A stretch of DNA of 64,000 bases. Source: Candidatus Avidesulfovibrio excrementigallinarum. Its GTDB lineage: Bacteria; Desulfobacterota; Desulfovibrionia; Desulfovibrionales; Desulfovibrionaceae. The number at the start of each line of letters is the position of its first letter. The stretch's first letter is position 1. Below are positions 41,902 through 51,786 of the stretch, piece by piece. The position numbers and the translations under genes are program-made. Location: contig DVMI01000127.1 in the NCBI GenBank assembly GCA_018715085.1, positions 1 through 64,000 on the forward strand, in the 5' to 3' direction. Below the pieces are notes generated by a model, which saw nothing but the letters and a program-made list of their open reading frames with translations, searched no databases and was not told the origin of the DNA.

Positions 41902-43845
41902 ATGCGCTTTGCCGAAAAACTGCAGACCGTACTCCGGGAACTGGGATGCCGCCAGATCACGCTAGGCCGACAGTCTGGCCTGAATCCGTCGCTGATCAGC
42001 CGTTTTTGCAGCGGTCACCGGGTTCCGGCAGAAGACGGGGCTCCGCTGATCGCCTTGTGTCTGGCGCTTGCCAAAATCGCAGTACGGACCTCCAAAAGCT
42101 CTTTGCTGGCGGCACTCTGCAACAGCACCGCCAGCCATCCCACCGATCTTGCCTCAGCGCTGCAACGCTGGTTTTCCCAGCCTGACTCAGCACTGCGGAC
42201 AAGAAAAAAAACAAAGCGGGAACATGCGGCGCCGATCTCGCAGCAGCCCCTCAGCCATTTTGGAGAAAAACTGCATCTTCTGCTGGGGCTTACCCGGGTC
42301 AGCAATGCCCGGCTGGCGCGCGAGCTGCATGTGGATCCGTCCTACATAAGCCGTTTCCGTTCCGGCTCAAGGACGCCCGACGCCCAAAATCCGCTTATCG
42401 ACAAAACAGCCCAGTACATGGCCCGGCGCATTGCAGAGCAGGGGCTGGAACAGGAGCTGAGCGACTTTCTGCATCTGCCGCATAACGCCAGCCACATTGA
42501 ACAGACACTGGGTGAATGGCTGCGCAACGACAGTTTGCCGGCCGCCAAGTTCCGCCTGGAGCAGATTGTTGATGCGCTGCGCCTGGCCGAGCCGTATACG
42601 CCGCCTCCCGACCTTGTCCGTCAGGCGCCCTCCACCCCGCTGCCTCCCCTGCCGGAAACGCAACGCTGCACCGGCCGTTATGCCTTCTGGGGATTCCTGG
42701 GCTTGCGGACAGCCATCCTGCATATGCTCGCCCTTGCGCAGGAAGATCCTTCTCCGGTTCTGTATCTCTATTCGGATATGGGATTGAGCTGGATGCTTGA
42801 CGACACAAATTTCTTCAACATCTGGACGAGTACCCTGAGCAGAGTGCTCGAACGCGGCGGGTGCCTGCATATCATCCACAGCGAAGCGATGCGCCTGCCG
42901 GAAATCATCGCCGGCATCGAACGCGAACTGCCCATGTACATGACAGGACGCGTCAACGCCTACTGCTGCCACAAAGCCCGCAACGAGCGCTTCAGCATGT
43001 TTCGGCTTGTTCTGTCCGGGCGCGCCGCGCTCAGCGCCACAAGCGTACGCGGCACCGAGGACGCGGCCGAGTATCTTTATTGCCTTGAGCCGCAGTACGT
43101 CACCTATGCGGTAGAACAGTTTTTGACGCTGCTCGACGCCTCATCGCCGGTATTGCAGATTCTCTGTCCGGAGCCGCTTGAACAGCACCGGCAACTGATG
43201 TACCGCATGATTACCCAAAGCGGCGACATCACCATTTTCACCCCCTCGCTGTTTGAAGGCTCGCTCAACGAGCATCTCTGCCTTGAACTGCTGGCCAGCA
43301 ACCGGCTTCCAACGCCGGTGCAGCGCGAGCTGCTGCCCCGCATGCTGCACAGAACCCAGTTGTTCCATCACGAGCTCACACGAGGACGTCTGACCGAATT
43401 TATCTATCTGGCGTCTCCGGATGACGTGGCCGCGGGAAAAGTGCTTTCTGGAGCCACAACCCTGCTTTTGCCCAGTCCCACGCTGACTTACACGCCCGCC
43501 GTCTATGCCGCGCACCTGCGCTATGTGGCACAGCTGCTGCGCAGCAGAAGTCAGTTCCATGTCCATCTGCTGCCCCAGCTGATCTTCCACAACATGCAGG
43601 TCCACGTCAAAAACGGCGTAGGGACCACACTGTTGACGCAGGCATCGCCAACCCGTACCATCATGCTGCTGTACCCGGAACTGTGCAAAGCCGTCGAACA
43701 ATTCTGCGTGTCCCTGCATACCGGCGTCTGTACGCGCGAATACCGCGAACACACCATAGACCACCTTGAACGACATGCCGAAGCTGTCCTGCGGTATGCC
43801 GCTCTGCCAAACAGCCTTTCCGCGCAAGGAGCTTTTCATGCCTAA
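41902..43845 (+). CDS. Tandem HTH protein with large uncharacterised C-terminal region
   Basis: Internal duplication FAEKLQTVLRELGCRQITLGRQSGLNPSLISRFCSGHRVP / FGEKLHLLLGLTRVSNARLARELHVDPSYISRFRSGSRTP. Confidence 0.8.
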   Translation: MRFAEKLQTVLRELGCRQITLGRQSGLNPSLISRFCSGHRVPAEDGAPLIALCLALAKIAVRTSKSSLLAALCNSTASHPTDLASALQRWFSQPDSALRTRKKTKREHAAPISQQPLSHFGEKLHLLLGLTRVSNARLARELHVDPSYISRFRSGSRTPDAQNPLIDKTAQYMARRIAEQGLEQELSDFLHLPHNASHIEQTLGEWLRNDSLPAAKFRLEQIVDALRLAEPYTPPPDLVRQAPSTPLPPLPETQRCTGRYAFWGFLGLRTAILHMLALAQEDPSPVLYLYSDMGLSWMLDDTNFFNIWTSTLSRVLERGGCLHIIHSEAMRLPEIIAGIERELPMYMTGRVNAYCCHKARNERFSMFRLVLSGRAALSATSVRGTEDAAEYLYCLEPQYVTYAVEQFLTLLDASSPVLQILCPEPLEQHRQLMYRMITQSGDITIFTPSLFEGSLNEHLCLELLASNRLPTPVQRELLPRMLHRTQLFHHELTRGRLTEFIYLASPDDVAAGKVLSGATTLLLPSPTLTYTPAVYAAHLRYVAQLLRSRSQFHVHLLPQLIFHNMQVHVKNGVGTTLLTQASPTRTIMLLYPELCKAVEQFCVSLHTGVCTREYREHTIDHLERHAEAVLRYAALPNSLSAQGAFHA

Positions 43846-45034
43846 ACCGGTTCTGCTCGCCGGCCTTGTCCTGCTGCCCTCCCTGATGCTTGGCGGCTGC
43901 CTCTCTACCGTCCAAAACGATTTCAATCGCCGCCATGCCGACACACTTTACGCGCGTGACATTGATTATACGGGCGCGGCACAACGCTATCTAAAATCTG
44001 CGGTGGAGGGCAACGCAGAAGCGGCATACAGGCTCAGTGCCATGTGCTGTGAAGGGTCCATTTCCTGCGGCAAATCCGAAGCGCTCGACTGGCTCACCAG
44101 GGCAGCTTCCAGCGGTCATGTCACGGCACAGTACATGGCCGGCCTGGCCTATCTTTACGGACTTTACGGGGCACACTCTGTCCCTGCGACAGCGCTTTCC
44201 ATGCTGGAAAAGGCGTCTGCCAGCCAGCACGCGCTGGCCAGCTTTCACCTGGGTCTGGCCTGCTCAGGCGCCTTCGGCCAGCTGAGCAATCCACAAAAAG
44301 CCCTGCAGGCTTTTGAACAAGCCAGACATCTGGGCCTGCCCCTGCCCGATACGCAAACACTGTACCAGCACCTTGCCGGCAATGACGCCCGTCCGTTTGC
44401 CAGCAACGTTCCGCTCAACGCGCCGCTCATCGCGCAGGCTCAGGTCCTCCTGAACCGTCAGGGCTTTGACGCCGGTCTGGAAACGGGGGAGCTGACAGAA
44501 GCCACCAGAGCCGCCGTGCGCAGCTTCCAGCAACAGCAGGGTGTGCCTGCAACCGGAGAAATCAACCTGCTCCTCATCCGGATGCTTTCCACAGCTGCCT
44601 GGACACCATGGCTGCTTGAAAACAACGAAGCACCCGACACCTCGCTGACCGTGCTTGAAGAAGAACGGCTGGCAAAGCAGCGCGAACGGCGCCGCCTGGC
44701 ACTCAAGCGGGCCATTACGACAGAATCCAACATGGCCAGACAGTGGCAGCAGCGCATGATCGAACTGGGGTTACGTCAGCTTGGCTTTGCCCAGCCGACC
44801 CCTGCACCGCGAGCGATTCCCGGCGACGACAGCGTGCCTGTCATCGCACGGATGCTCAGCCCTCTCGCCGAAGCCCGCCAGCAGGTTGCCGGAGCGGACA
44901 TGGGACTGTGCGCCGATAACCTGCGCATGCACGAGGCCAACAAACTCTATTATGCCAAGGAGCTCGAAAAGGTCGAACGAGGCGGCAACCCGCTGGAGCA
45001 GCACGACAACCCCGCCCGTATCCTGTCCAATTAA
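43838..45034 (+). CDS. Lipoprotein with Sel1-like repeats and a peptidoglycan-binding domain
   Basis: Lipobox LMLGGC; AAYRLSAMCCEGSISCGKSEALDWLTRAASSGHVTAQYMAGLAYLYG; LNRQGFDAGLETGELTEATRAAVRSFQQQQGVPATGEIN; ATG overlaps preceding stop by 8 nt. Confidence 0.85.
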   Translation: MPKPVLLAGLVLLPSLMLGGCLSTVQNDFNRRHADTLYARDIDYTGAAQRYLKSAVEGNAEAAYRLSAMCCEGSISCGKSEALDWLTRAASSGHVTAQYMAGLAYLYGLYGAHSVPATALSMLEKASASQHALASFHLGLACSGAFGQLSNPQKALQAFEQARHLGLPLPDTQTLYQHLAGNDARPFASNVPLNAPLIAQAQVLLNRQGFDAGLETGELTEATRAAVRSFQQQQGVPATGEINLLLIRMLSTAAWTPWLLENNEAPDTSLTVLEEERLAKQRERRRLALKRAITTESNMARQWQQRMIELGLRQLGFAQPTPAPRAIPGDDSVPVIARMLSPLAEARQQVAGADMGLCADNLRMHEANKLYYAKELEKVERGGNPLEQHDNPARILSN

Positions 45035-45047
45035 GGCATGACAAAAA

Positions 45048-45077
45048 GGAAGAAGGCCCTTCAAAAGGCCTTCTTCC
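45048..45077 (+). terminator. Intrinsic terminator-like hairpin
   Basis: GGAAGAAGGCCcttcaaaaGGCCTTCTTCC. Confidence 0.75.
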
Positions 45078-45142
45078 TTGCCCTTCACCTTCTGCCTCAA
45101 GGCTTTTCACAGGGCATGCGCCAAAAGCAGCCGCCGGCTGAG

Positions 45143-47029
45143 CTATGAAGGCGATCCCCGGCGCTGCCGCTTCCAGTCCGCACGCCGGCCCCGCGTCCCC
45201 GCTGTACCATCCTGCGGCGTGGTGCCGCGCGGTGTGGCGGATGTCCCTGCACGCCGTTCTCCACCAAGCAAAATGTCGTGCTGCCGCCGGCGTTCCGCGT
45301 CGCTGCGGGCCACATACAGCGGACGCCCGTGCGGATCCACGCCGGCATAATACATCCCTGTCGCCACAGTCCCCGGCGTGGGAATGAAGCACTGCACCTG
45401 TCTGGGCGACCAGTGACGCGCCTTGAGCCAACGCGCCAGCTCCCTCATGTCGTCGTCGGTACAGCCGGGGAATGCGCTCATCATATAAGGGATGACATAC
45501 TGCTCTTTGCCGTGGGCGCGCGAATAGGCGGCAAAAGCTGCCAAAAACGCCTCAAAAGGCTTAAGGCCGGGCTTGCGCATCAGCTTAAGGACAGCCGGCA
45601 CACAGTGCTCTGGAGCAATCTTGAGCTGTCCGCCCGTAAACTCTCCCGCATAGGCTTCCAGCGCCACCGTGTTCCGCAACGCCAGATCAAAGCGCACACC
45701 ACTGGCAACGCGCACATGCCGGACCCCTGGAATGCGCGCCGCCTTGCGCAGCATTGCGACGCAGGCTTCCTGATCATCGGCGAACAACGGGCACACCGTA
45801 GGAAACATGCAGCTGTTGCGCTGGCAGGTGGCGGCGTTTCCGCGGCATGTCGCACGCCACATGTTGGCGCTGGGCCCGCCGATGTCCGAAATGGATCCGT
45901 CAAATCCCGGCATGGCGGCAACCTTTTGGATTTCCTCGAAGATGGACGCCTCGGAACGCGAGGCAATCCGCCGCCCCTGATGTATGGCCAACGAGCAGAA
46001 CGAACAGCCACCCCCGCACCCTCTGTGCGAAGTGATGCTGGTGCGGATCATCGCCTCAGCAGGAATCGGTTCGCGGTAGGAAGGGTGCGCCCTGCGGCTG
46101 TATGGCAATGCGTACAGGGCGTCGAGCTCCGGCGTGCTCAGCGGTGCTGCCATCGGCTCAAGCACTACCGCGCGTTCACCGCAAGGCTGAATGATCCGCC
46201 GCGTGGCATGGTGGCATTCCCGCTCCAGGACAATCGATCCCTCCAGCAGCGCTGCAGGCCGCTCGCGCATGGCCTCATCGGAGGGCAGCGTCACTTTGTC
46301 CTCAAGCTGCTCTGCCCATTTCAGAGGTTCCAGGCGGGCTGTGCCCCGCACCCCACGCCACAAATCAAAACTGTCCGCAACCGCCGGCGTCAGATTGGCA
46401 GGATCGTCGCCCAGCACATCGTGCAGCGCGTCAAGCCGCCGTACAATCTCCAGCAGCGCCGCCTCTCCCATGCCGCAGACAATGGCGTCAAGCGGGGCGT
46501 CAAAAAGAAGGGAGCGCTTCAGGCTGTCTGTCCAGAAATCATAGTGAGAAATGCGGCGCAATGACGCTTCAATGCCGCCGGCAATCAGCGGCAGTCCGGG
46601 AAAAGCCCGGCGCAGCAGGCCGGCATACACAATGACAGCCCGGTTGGGCCGCGCCCCGGTTTTGCCGCCCGGTGTATAGGCGTCGTCGTGACGCCTCCGG
46701 CGAAACGCCGTATAGTGGGCCAGCATGGAATCAACAGCTCCGGCGCTGATCCCTGCCAAAAGACGCGGCCGGCCCATTCGGCGCACGCCGGCAAGAGCCT
46801 CCGGACCTTCCCAGCGGGGCTGGGCCAGCACGCCCGTCCGGTAGCCATGCGCCACCAGCCAACGCCCCAGAAGCGGCACCCCGAACGAGGGGTGATCCAC
46901 ATAGGCGTCGCCACAAACCAAGAGCACGTCCAGCTCGTCCCAGCCAAGACGATCCATCTCAAGCCGGCTCATGGGCAAAAAGTCCGGCTGCTCCAACGGT
47001 GTCCGTACAGGAAGTTCAAGATCCATCAT
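45143..47029 (-). CDS. YgiQ family radical SAM protein
   Basis: FLPMSRLEMDRLGWDELDVLLVCGDAYVDHPSFG; HRGCGGGCSFCSLAIHQGR radical SAM motif. Confidence 0.93.
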   Translation of the reverse strand: MMDLELPVRTPLEQPDFLPMSRLEMDRLGWDELDVLLVCGDAYVDHPSFGVPLLGRWLVAHGYRTGVLAQPRWEGPEALAGVRRMGRPRLLAGISAGAVDSMLAHYTAFRRRRHDDAYTPGGKTGARPNRAVIVYAGLLRRAFPGLPLIAGGIEASLRRISHYDFWTDSLKRSLLFDAPLDAIVCGMGEAALLEIVRRLDALHDVLGDDPANLTPAVADSFDLWRGVRGTARLEPLKWAEQLEDKVTLPSDEAMRERPAALLEGSIVLERECHHATRRIIQPCGERAVVLEPMAAPLSTPELDALYALPYSRRAHPSYREPIPAEAMIRTSITSHRGCGGGCSFCSLAIHQGRRIASRSEASIFEEIQKVAAMPGFDGSISDIGGPSANMWRATCRGNAATCQRNSCMFPTVCPLFADDQEACVAMLRKAARIPGVRHVRVASGVRFDLALRNTVALEAYAGEFTGGQLKIAPEHCVPAVLKLMRKPGLKPFEAFLAAFAAYSRAHGKEQYVIPYMMSAFPGCTDDDMRELARWLKARHWSPRQVQCFIPTPGTVATGMYYAGVDPHGRPLYVARSDAERRRQHDILLGGERRAGTSATPRGTTPQDGTAGTRGRRADWKRQRRGSPS

Positions 47030-47486
47030 ACGCCAAGCCTAGCCGCATTGGCTTCACAACGCAATGGCCCCCTCGCCATCCGCTCTGTCAGACAACCCGC
47101 CGCACTGCCGGAACATCCTGTCCCCGGTTTGCTGCCTGGCAAAACACGGCCTGCACTGAGCGCGATGCCCGTCTGCAGTGGTCACGCAGCACCCCCATGC
47201 GGACGGACAATGTCCCCTCAGAAACGATTTTGCCTTTACCCGATCCGGCCCGCCCCGGCGTCGCCGCGCGGCATGCTGAAAACGGACAAACGGCCTTGAG
47301 GCGGCGCTTCTTTGCCATTCTGGGGAATATCCCGGAAAGATCCCCTGTTATCGGTCTTGCTTGTCTGTTTTTCTGGGTCACTTTGTCCTTTTAAAGAAAG
47401 AAGGGACATTGCGTTTTTTTGTACGTTCGAGGATATAAAAGACTGATTTTCAATCAGGCAGTCATGACCGCGAAGCGAACCGTGTC

Positions 47487-47546
47487 CACGGGAGGCAGGG
47501 GGTAGCGCCACGGCCACACCCTAACGTGTCATCCCGTGAGTTTTTT
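47487..47546 (+). promoter_or_regulatory. Leader hairpin plus T-run before the symporter RBS, candidate attenuator
   Basis: CACGGGA...TCCCGTG stem followed by AGTTTTTT and GGGGAGG RBS. Confidence 0.35.
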
Positions 47547-47557
47547 GGGGAGGTAAT

Positions 47558-49030
47558 ATGGAGGAGCTGCAACCGGTCAACATTGCCGTCATGGTCGGGT
47601 ATCTCATACTGATGCTCGGCATCGGCTTTTACTCGATGAAACAGACCGACAGCTTTGACGACTATGCCGTGGCGGGCCGGCGGATTCCTGCTGCGCTGAT
47701 TTTTGCCACTGTTGCTGCCACATTGTGCGGCGGCGGGGCCACCATCGGACGTATCGCCTATATTCACAATCAGGGCCTGATTGTGTTCGTCGGCCTTCTG
47801 GGCGTCATTGTCGGCCAGCTGTTCAGCGGGGTGTTTGTTGCGCCGCGCGTGCGCGAGGCTGGCAAAAACATCTACGGCATCGGCGATTTGTTTGGCATGT
47901 ATTACGGCCGCGGTGCCCGCCTTGCTTCGTCGGTTGTTGCTTTCTTCCTCTGTATTGGCGCCTTTGGCATCCAGATTCTGGCTATGGGGCGTATTTTGCA
48001 AACGGTAACAGGGATCGAGCTGATTCCTGCGGCTATCATTTCAACCTTGATCACGCTGATGTATACCTATGTGGGCGGGTATTTGGCCGTGGTGCTGACC
48101 GACGCGGTGCAGTTTGTGATTATTGCGTTCAGTCTGACACTTACCGCCATCATTGGCATCAATGCCGTGGGCGGTCTTGAACACGCCATGACGGCCATCA
48201 CCGCACGCGGCGAAGCCCCCGCCATGCTGCTTGACTTTTTCCGCAGTGACTGGTCGGGAGAAAAACTGTTCGCCTTTTTCATGGCTTTTCTGTTTGGCGA
48301 AATGTGCGCGCCGTTCTATATTCAACGCTATGCTTCCGCCAAATCGGCCAAGGATACCAAGTGGGGTGTGTCGATCTTCGCGATATACTACATTTTCTTC
48401 CTGGCTACTACGGGGGCCATCGGCGTGTGCTCGCTGTATCTGCAGCCTGACATCGTTCCTGATCTTGCCCTGTCCACGCTGGTATATGACCTGCTGCCGG
48501 TAGGCCTTTCAGGTCTGGCCATGGCGGGCCTGCTTGCCGCGGTGATGTCAAGCAGCGACTCGTTCATCAATACCGGGGCGATCATTTTTACCCGGGACAT
48601 TTACAACGAATTTATCAACCGCAACGCCACCCAAAAACAGATGTTGTTCCTGTCCAAGATGACAACATTGGTTGTGGGCGTGCTTGGCGTCATCCTGGCG
48701 CTGAACATTCCGGACGTGTTCAAGCTGATGCTTGTAGTGTTCAACTTCTGGGGTCCTGCCATCCTGCCGCCGCTGCTGATTGCGCTGCTGTGGGGCAAGG
48801 TCTACGAGCGTAAAATTTCTCCGTACGCTGGTGCGCCGGCCATCATCGTTGCGCTGCTTGTCACGCACTCGTGGGATGGCTATCTGGGACTTTCGGCTAA
48901 CGTGGCGGGGATTCTTGCCAGCCTGCTGACAATGGCCATCATCCACATTGCCACAAACTCCCATCGTCCCACCAAAGGCATGTTTGCCCCCGAATTGCTG
49001 GAACAGAACTCTCAGGAAGGTGACGCATGA
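47558..49030 (+). CDS. Sodium/solute symporter (SSS family)
   Basis: SSS-type FDDYAVAGRRIPAALIFATVAATLCGGGATIG, AAVMSSSDSFINTGAIIFTRDIYNEFI; about 13 TM helices. Confidence 0.9.
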   Translation: MEELQPVNIAVMVGYLILMLGIGFYSMKQTDSFDDYAVAGRRIPAALIFATVAATLCGGGATIGRIAYIHNQGLIVFVGLLGVIVGQLFSGVFVAPRVREAGKNIYGIGDLFGMYYGRGARLASSVVAFFLCIGAFGIQILAMGRILQTVTGIELIPAAIISTLITLMYTYVGGYLAVVLTDAVQFVIIAFSLTLTAIIGINAVGGLEHAMTAITARGEAPAMLLDFFRSDWSGEKLFAFFMAFLFGEMCAPFYIQRYASAKSAKDTKWGVSIFAIYYIFFLATTGAIGVCSLYLQPDIVPDLALSTLVYDLLPVGLSGLAMAGLLAAVMSSSDSFINTGAIIFTRDIYNEFINRNATQKQMLFLSKMTTLVVGVLGVILALNIPDVFKLMLVVFNFWGPAILPPLLIALLWGKVYERKISPYAGAPAIIVALLVTHSWDGYLGLSANVAGILASLLTMAIIHIATNSHRPTKGMFAPELLEQNSQEGDA

Positions 49031-49131
49031 TCACGCTGGTTTATATTTCACTGGTTGCGAACCTGCTTTCCATCGTGTATGTGGTGTTCGGTCTTATTCA
49101 GTTCGGCCTCTCTTCACGCAAGAAAGACTGA
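49027..49131 (+). CDS. 34-aa single-TM protein, putative symporter small accessory protein
   Basis: Not in the ORF track (too short). ATGA overlap with symporter stop; MITLVYISLVANLLSIVYVVFGLIQFGLSSRKKD. Confidence 0.75.
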   Translation: MITLVYISLVANLLSIVYVVFGLIQFGLSSRKKD

Positions 49132-49147
49132 TCTGACTGCATGACTT

Positions 49148-49197
49148 CCGGGGAAAGACGGGCTCTTCTGGCAGATCCCGCCTTTCCCCGGTTTCTT
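49148..49197 (+). terminator. Intrinsic terminator after symporter/small ORF
   Basis: CCGGGGAAAGaCGGG...CCCGcCTTTCCCCGG then TTTCTTC. Confidence 0.7.
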
Positions 49198-49749
49198 CAT
49201 TTGCCTTCCCAAGAAAGCCTGTTCCCGAAGCGGCGTTAGGGTTCAAGCCGCGTCACCAGGCAGAAACCGCGCCGGACAATCCTTGTCCGGAAACGCAAAT
49301 CAGCACGTTTTTCAGTGTATGGCAGCCGGCTTTTTAGGCGTATTCCGCTTCCAGAAATTTTCCCTGAAAGACGCGCCAGCCAGCGCATCCGCCTTCCATG
49401 GCGGTAACAGGACGGTCCCGAATGTCAGCCCCCGCCTTCCGCGTCAGGCCCGTGCCACTGATGCCCAGCGGCTCCGCAGATCGGCCAGTCCTTCAACAGG
49501 CTGTTCTGTTAACCATGACAACAAACGCCGCGCCGCAGAACAGGGTGCCCCGGGCGCATTTCATGGACATTTTTCGAGGGAACTTGTCCGTTTTGAAGAA
49601 GTAGGACAGGCTGCTTTGCTGTAGATTTGTCCGAAATAGAGAGTGTTTCATGCGCTCACGGCATGCGCCGCGCACCTCCTGTCACAAACGTCTGGTGTGC
49701 CGTCCGCTCCGAACGCTTCCCTCTCACATCAATTTTGTCGAGGTAGACC

Positions 49750-50478
49750 ATGTTCATTCCCAACGGACAACTGTACTACGACACGCCGGTTGGCGTGCTG
49801 TGCCTGGACACGCAATTTGCCAAGCCCGTGGGACAGCTGAGAAATCCTCTGACTTTCCCATTTCCTGTGGTTTGCCGCGTACTGCCAGGCATTGGCGCAG
49901 CTGAAATTTTTGCCGGTTCTGCCGAACTGGGCCGGGTTATGGTGGAGACGGCGCGCCAGCTTGAAAAAGAGGGCGTACAGGCCATTGCGGGCAGTTGTGG
50001 CTTTATGGCGCTGTATCAAAAGCAGGTGGCTGCAGCGGTTCGTGTGCCTGTGCTTATGTCAAGCCTGATGCAGTTGCCGCTTATCAGGACGTTGCATGGC
50101 GAAGCCAGCCGTCTGGGTGTTTTGACGGCGCAGTCCAAAGCCCTCACCCGCGAGCATTTCCGGCAGGCCGGCGTTACCGATGCGCTGTACGACAGCCTGC
50201 TTATCCGCGGTATGGAAGACAGCCCCTATTTCCGCAGCGTCATTCTGGAATGTGCGACGCCCGGCATGGATACGGACAGGCTGGGCGAAGAAATCGTGGA
50301 GATGGCCACGCGCATGGTGCGGGAAGGCAATCTGGACGCGCTGCTGTTCGAGTGCACGGACCTGTGCGCCTTTGCGCACGACGTGCAGCGCGCAACGGGC
50401 GTGCCCGTGTACGACATCAACGCTCTGGTGGAGTACGCGGCGTTCTGCGTGCGGCGTAAAGCCTATATCAACAAGTAG
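49750..50478 (+). CDS. Aspartate/glutamate racemase family protein
   Basis: GVQAIAGSCGFMALYQKQVAAAVRVPVLMSSL, DALLFECTDLCAFAHDVQRATGVPVYDINALVEYAA; two catalytic-type Cys regions. Confidence 0.8.
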   Translation: MFIPNGQLYYDTPVGVLCLDTQFAKPVGQLRNPLTFPFPVVCRVLPGIGAAEIFAGSAELGRVMVETARQLEKEGVQAIAGSCGFMALYQKQVAAAVRVPVLMSSLMQLPLIRTLHGEASRLGVLTAQSKALTREHFRQAGVTDALYDSLLIRGMEDSPYFRSVILECATPGMDTDRLGEEIVEMATRMVREGNLDALLFECTDLCAFAHDVQRATGVPVYDINALVEYAAFCVRRKAYINK

Positions 50479-50515
50479 CCGTTGCGGCCTGACCGCACGG
50501 AGGAACCTGGATCTC

Positions 50516-51691
50516 ATGCAAACACAGTATGAAGTCATCGTCGTCGGGGGCGGCATTACCGGCGCGGCCATCGGGTACGGACTGGTCAAACGGGGCGTAA
50601 AAGTCTGCGTGATGGATTCGGTGCCGACCCACTCCAGAGCGTCTCGCGCCAATATGGGACTGGTCTGGTGCCAGTCCAAGGCGCTGGGCTGCCCTGCCTA
50701 TGTGCGCTGGGGCTTTGAATCCTCGCGGCTGTATGGCGCCCTGGCTGACGATATCATGGAAACGGCCGGCATCGACATCGGCTACAGCGCAAGCGGCGGG
50801 ATCATTCCCTGTCTTGGCGAGGCAGAACTTGAGCAGCGTTCGTCCATGATCGAAAAGCTCAGGGCCGAGACCGTGGACGGGACCTATCCGGCCCGCACAC
50901 TGTCCCGGACAGAATTGCAGCAGATGCTGCCCAACGTCGATTTCGGACCGGAAGTCAGCGGCGGAATCTGGTGCTCTGAAGACGGGATCGCAAGCCCGCT
51001 GCTGCTCATGTTCGGCCTGCGGCGTTCGCTGGTGCGCCGGGGCGGCACACTGTTGACCGAGTGCCGCGTGCGCGAAGTGCGCAGAGACGGCGGCGGCTAC
51101 GCTCTGACCACCTCCCAGGGCGTGTTCGGCTGCGAAAAGCTCGTGCTGGCGGCAGGGCTGGGCACCCGGGCGCTGGGCCTGCAGCTTGGCGCGGATATCC
51201 CCGTCTACCCCAACCGCAGCCAGGTTTTGCTGCTGGAACGCATCCCGGACATCCTGCCCATTCCGCTGCTGGGCATTGCCCGGACCAAGGGCGGGACGGT
51301 CATGATCGGCGCAGCGCACGAAAACGCCGGCATGGATATGACCCTGCGTCCCGAAGTCATGAGTCAGAACGCAGCCTGGGCCATGCGCGTGTGGCCAAAA
51401 CTTGCCGCTCTGCGGGTGATCCGCTTCTGGACAGGGCTGCGTGTGTGGCCCAAGGACGCGTATCCCATTTATGATCGCCTTCCCGGGCACGACAACGTGT
51501 ATGTGTTCTCCATGCACAGCGCGCTGACCCTTGCCGCCGCGCTCGAGCGGCATATGCCCGGTTTTGTGTGCGGCGAAGAGCTCCACCCTGATGCACAGCC
51601 CATGAAACTTTCCCGCTTCGACAACGGCGGAAAGGGTTTTGCAGGATTTGCAGCGTGCGCTCCCCAGCACGACGGAAAAACGACACGGTAA
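50516..51691 (+). CDS. FAD-dependent oxidoreductase (DadA/HcnC/SoxB-like)
   Basis: YEVIVVGGGITGAAIGYGLVKRG dinucleotide fold; RASRANMGLVW; C-terminal RFWTGLRVWPKDAYPIYDRLPGHDNVYVFSMHSALTLAAALE. Confidence 0.87.
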   Translation: MQTQYEVIVVGGGITGAAIGYGLVKRGVKVCVMDSVPTHSRASRANMGLVWCQSKALGCPAYVRWGFESSRLYGALADDIMETAGIDIGYSASGGIIPCLGEAELEQRSSMIEKLRAETVDGTYPARTLSRTELQQMLPNVDFGPEVSGGIWCSEDGIASPLLLMFGLRRSLVRRGGTLLTECRVREVRRDGGGYALTTSQGVFGCEKLVLAAGLGTRALGLQLGADIPVYPNRSQVLLLERIPDILPIPLLGIARTKGGTVMIGAAHENAGMDMTLRPEVMSQNAAWAMRVWPKLAALRVIRFWTGLRVWPKDAYPIYDRLPGHDNVYVFSMHSALTLAAALERHMPGFVCGEELHPDAQPMKLSRFDNGGKGFAGFAACAPQHDGKTTR

Positions 51692-51786
51692 CCCCTGGCG
51701 GGAAACATAACGCCAAGTGACGCCGGAAACGCCCCGGGCAGGCAGGATGAACGCCCGCGACGCCGCGTTCCGGCGATGGAGCAGAT

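Noticed and set aside
47430-47480. tRNA-like anticodon stem-loop CTGATTTTCAATCAG
   Set aside because: No acceptor stem, D arm or GTTCGANTC T-arm in register; not a tRNA.
50468-51670. 400-aa minus-strand ORF opposite the FAD oxidoreductase
   Set aside because: Antisense shadow ORF.
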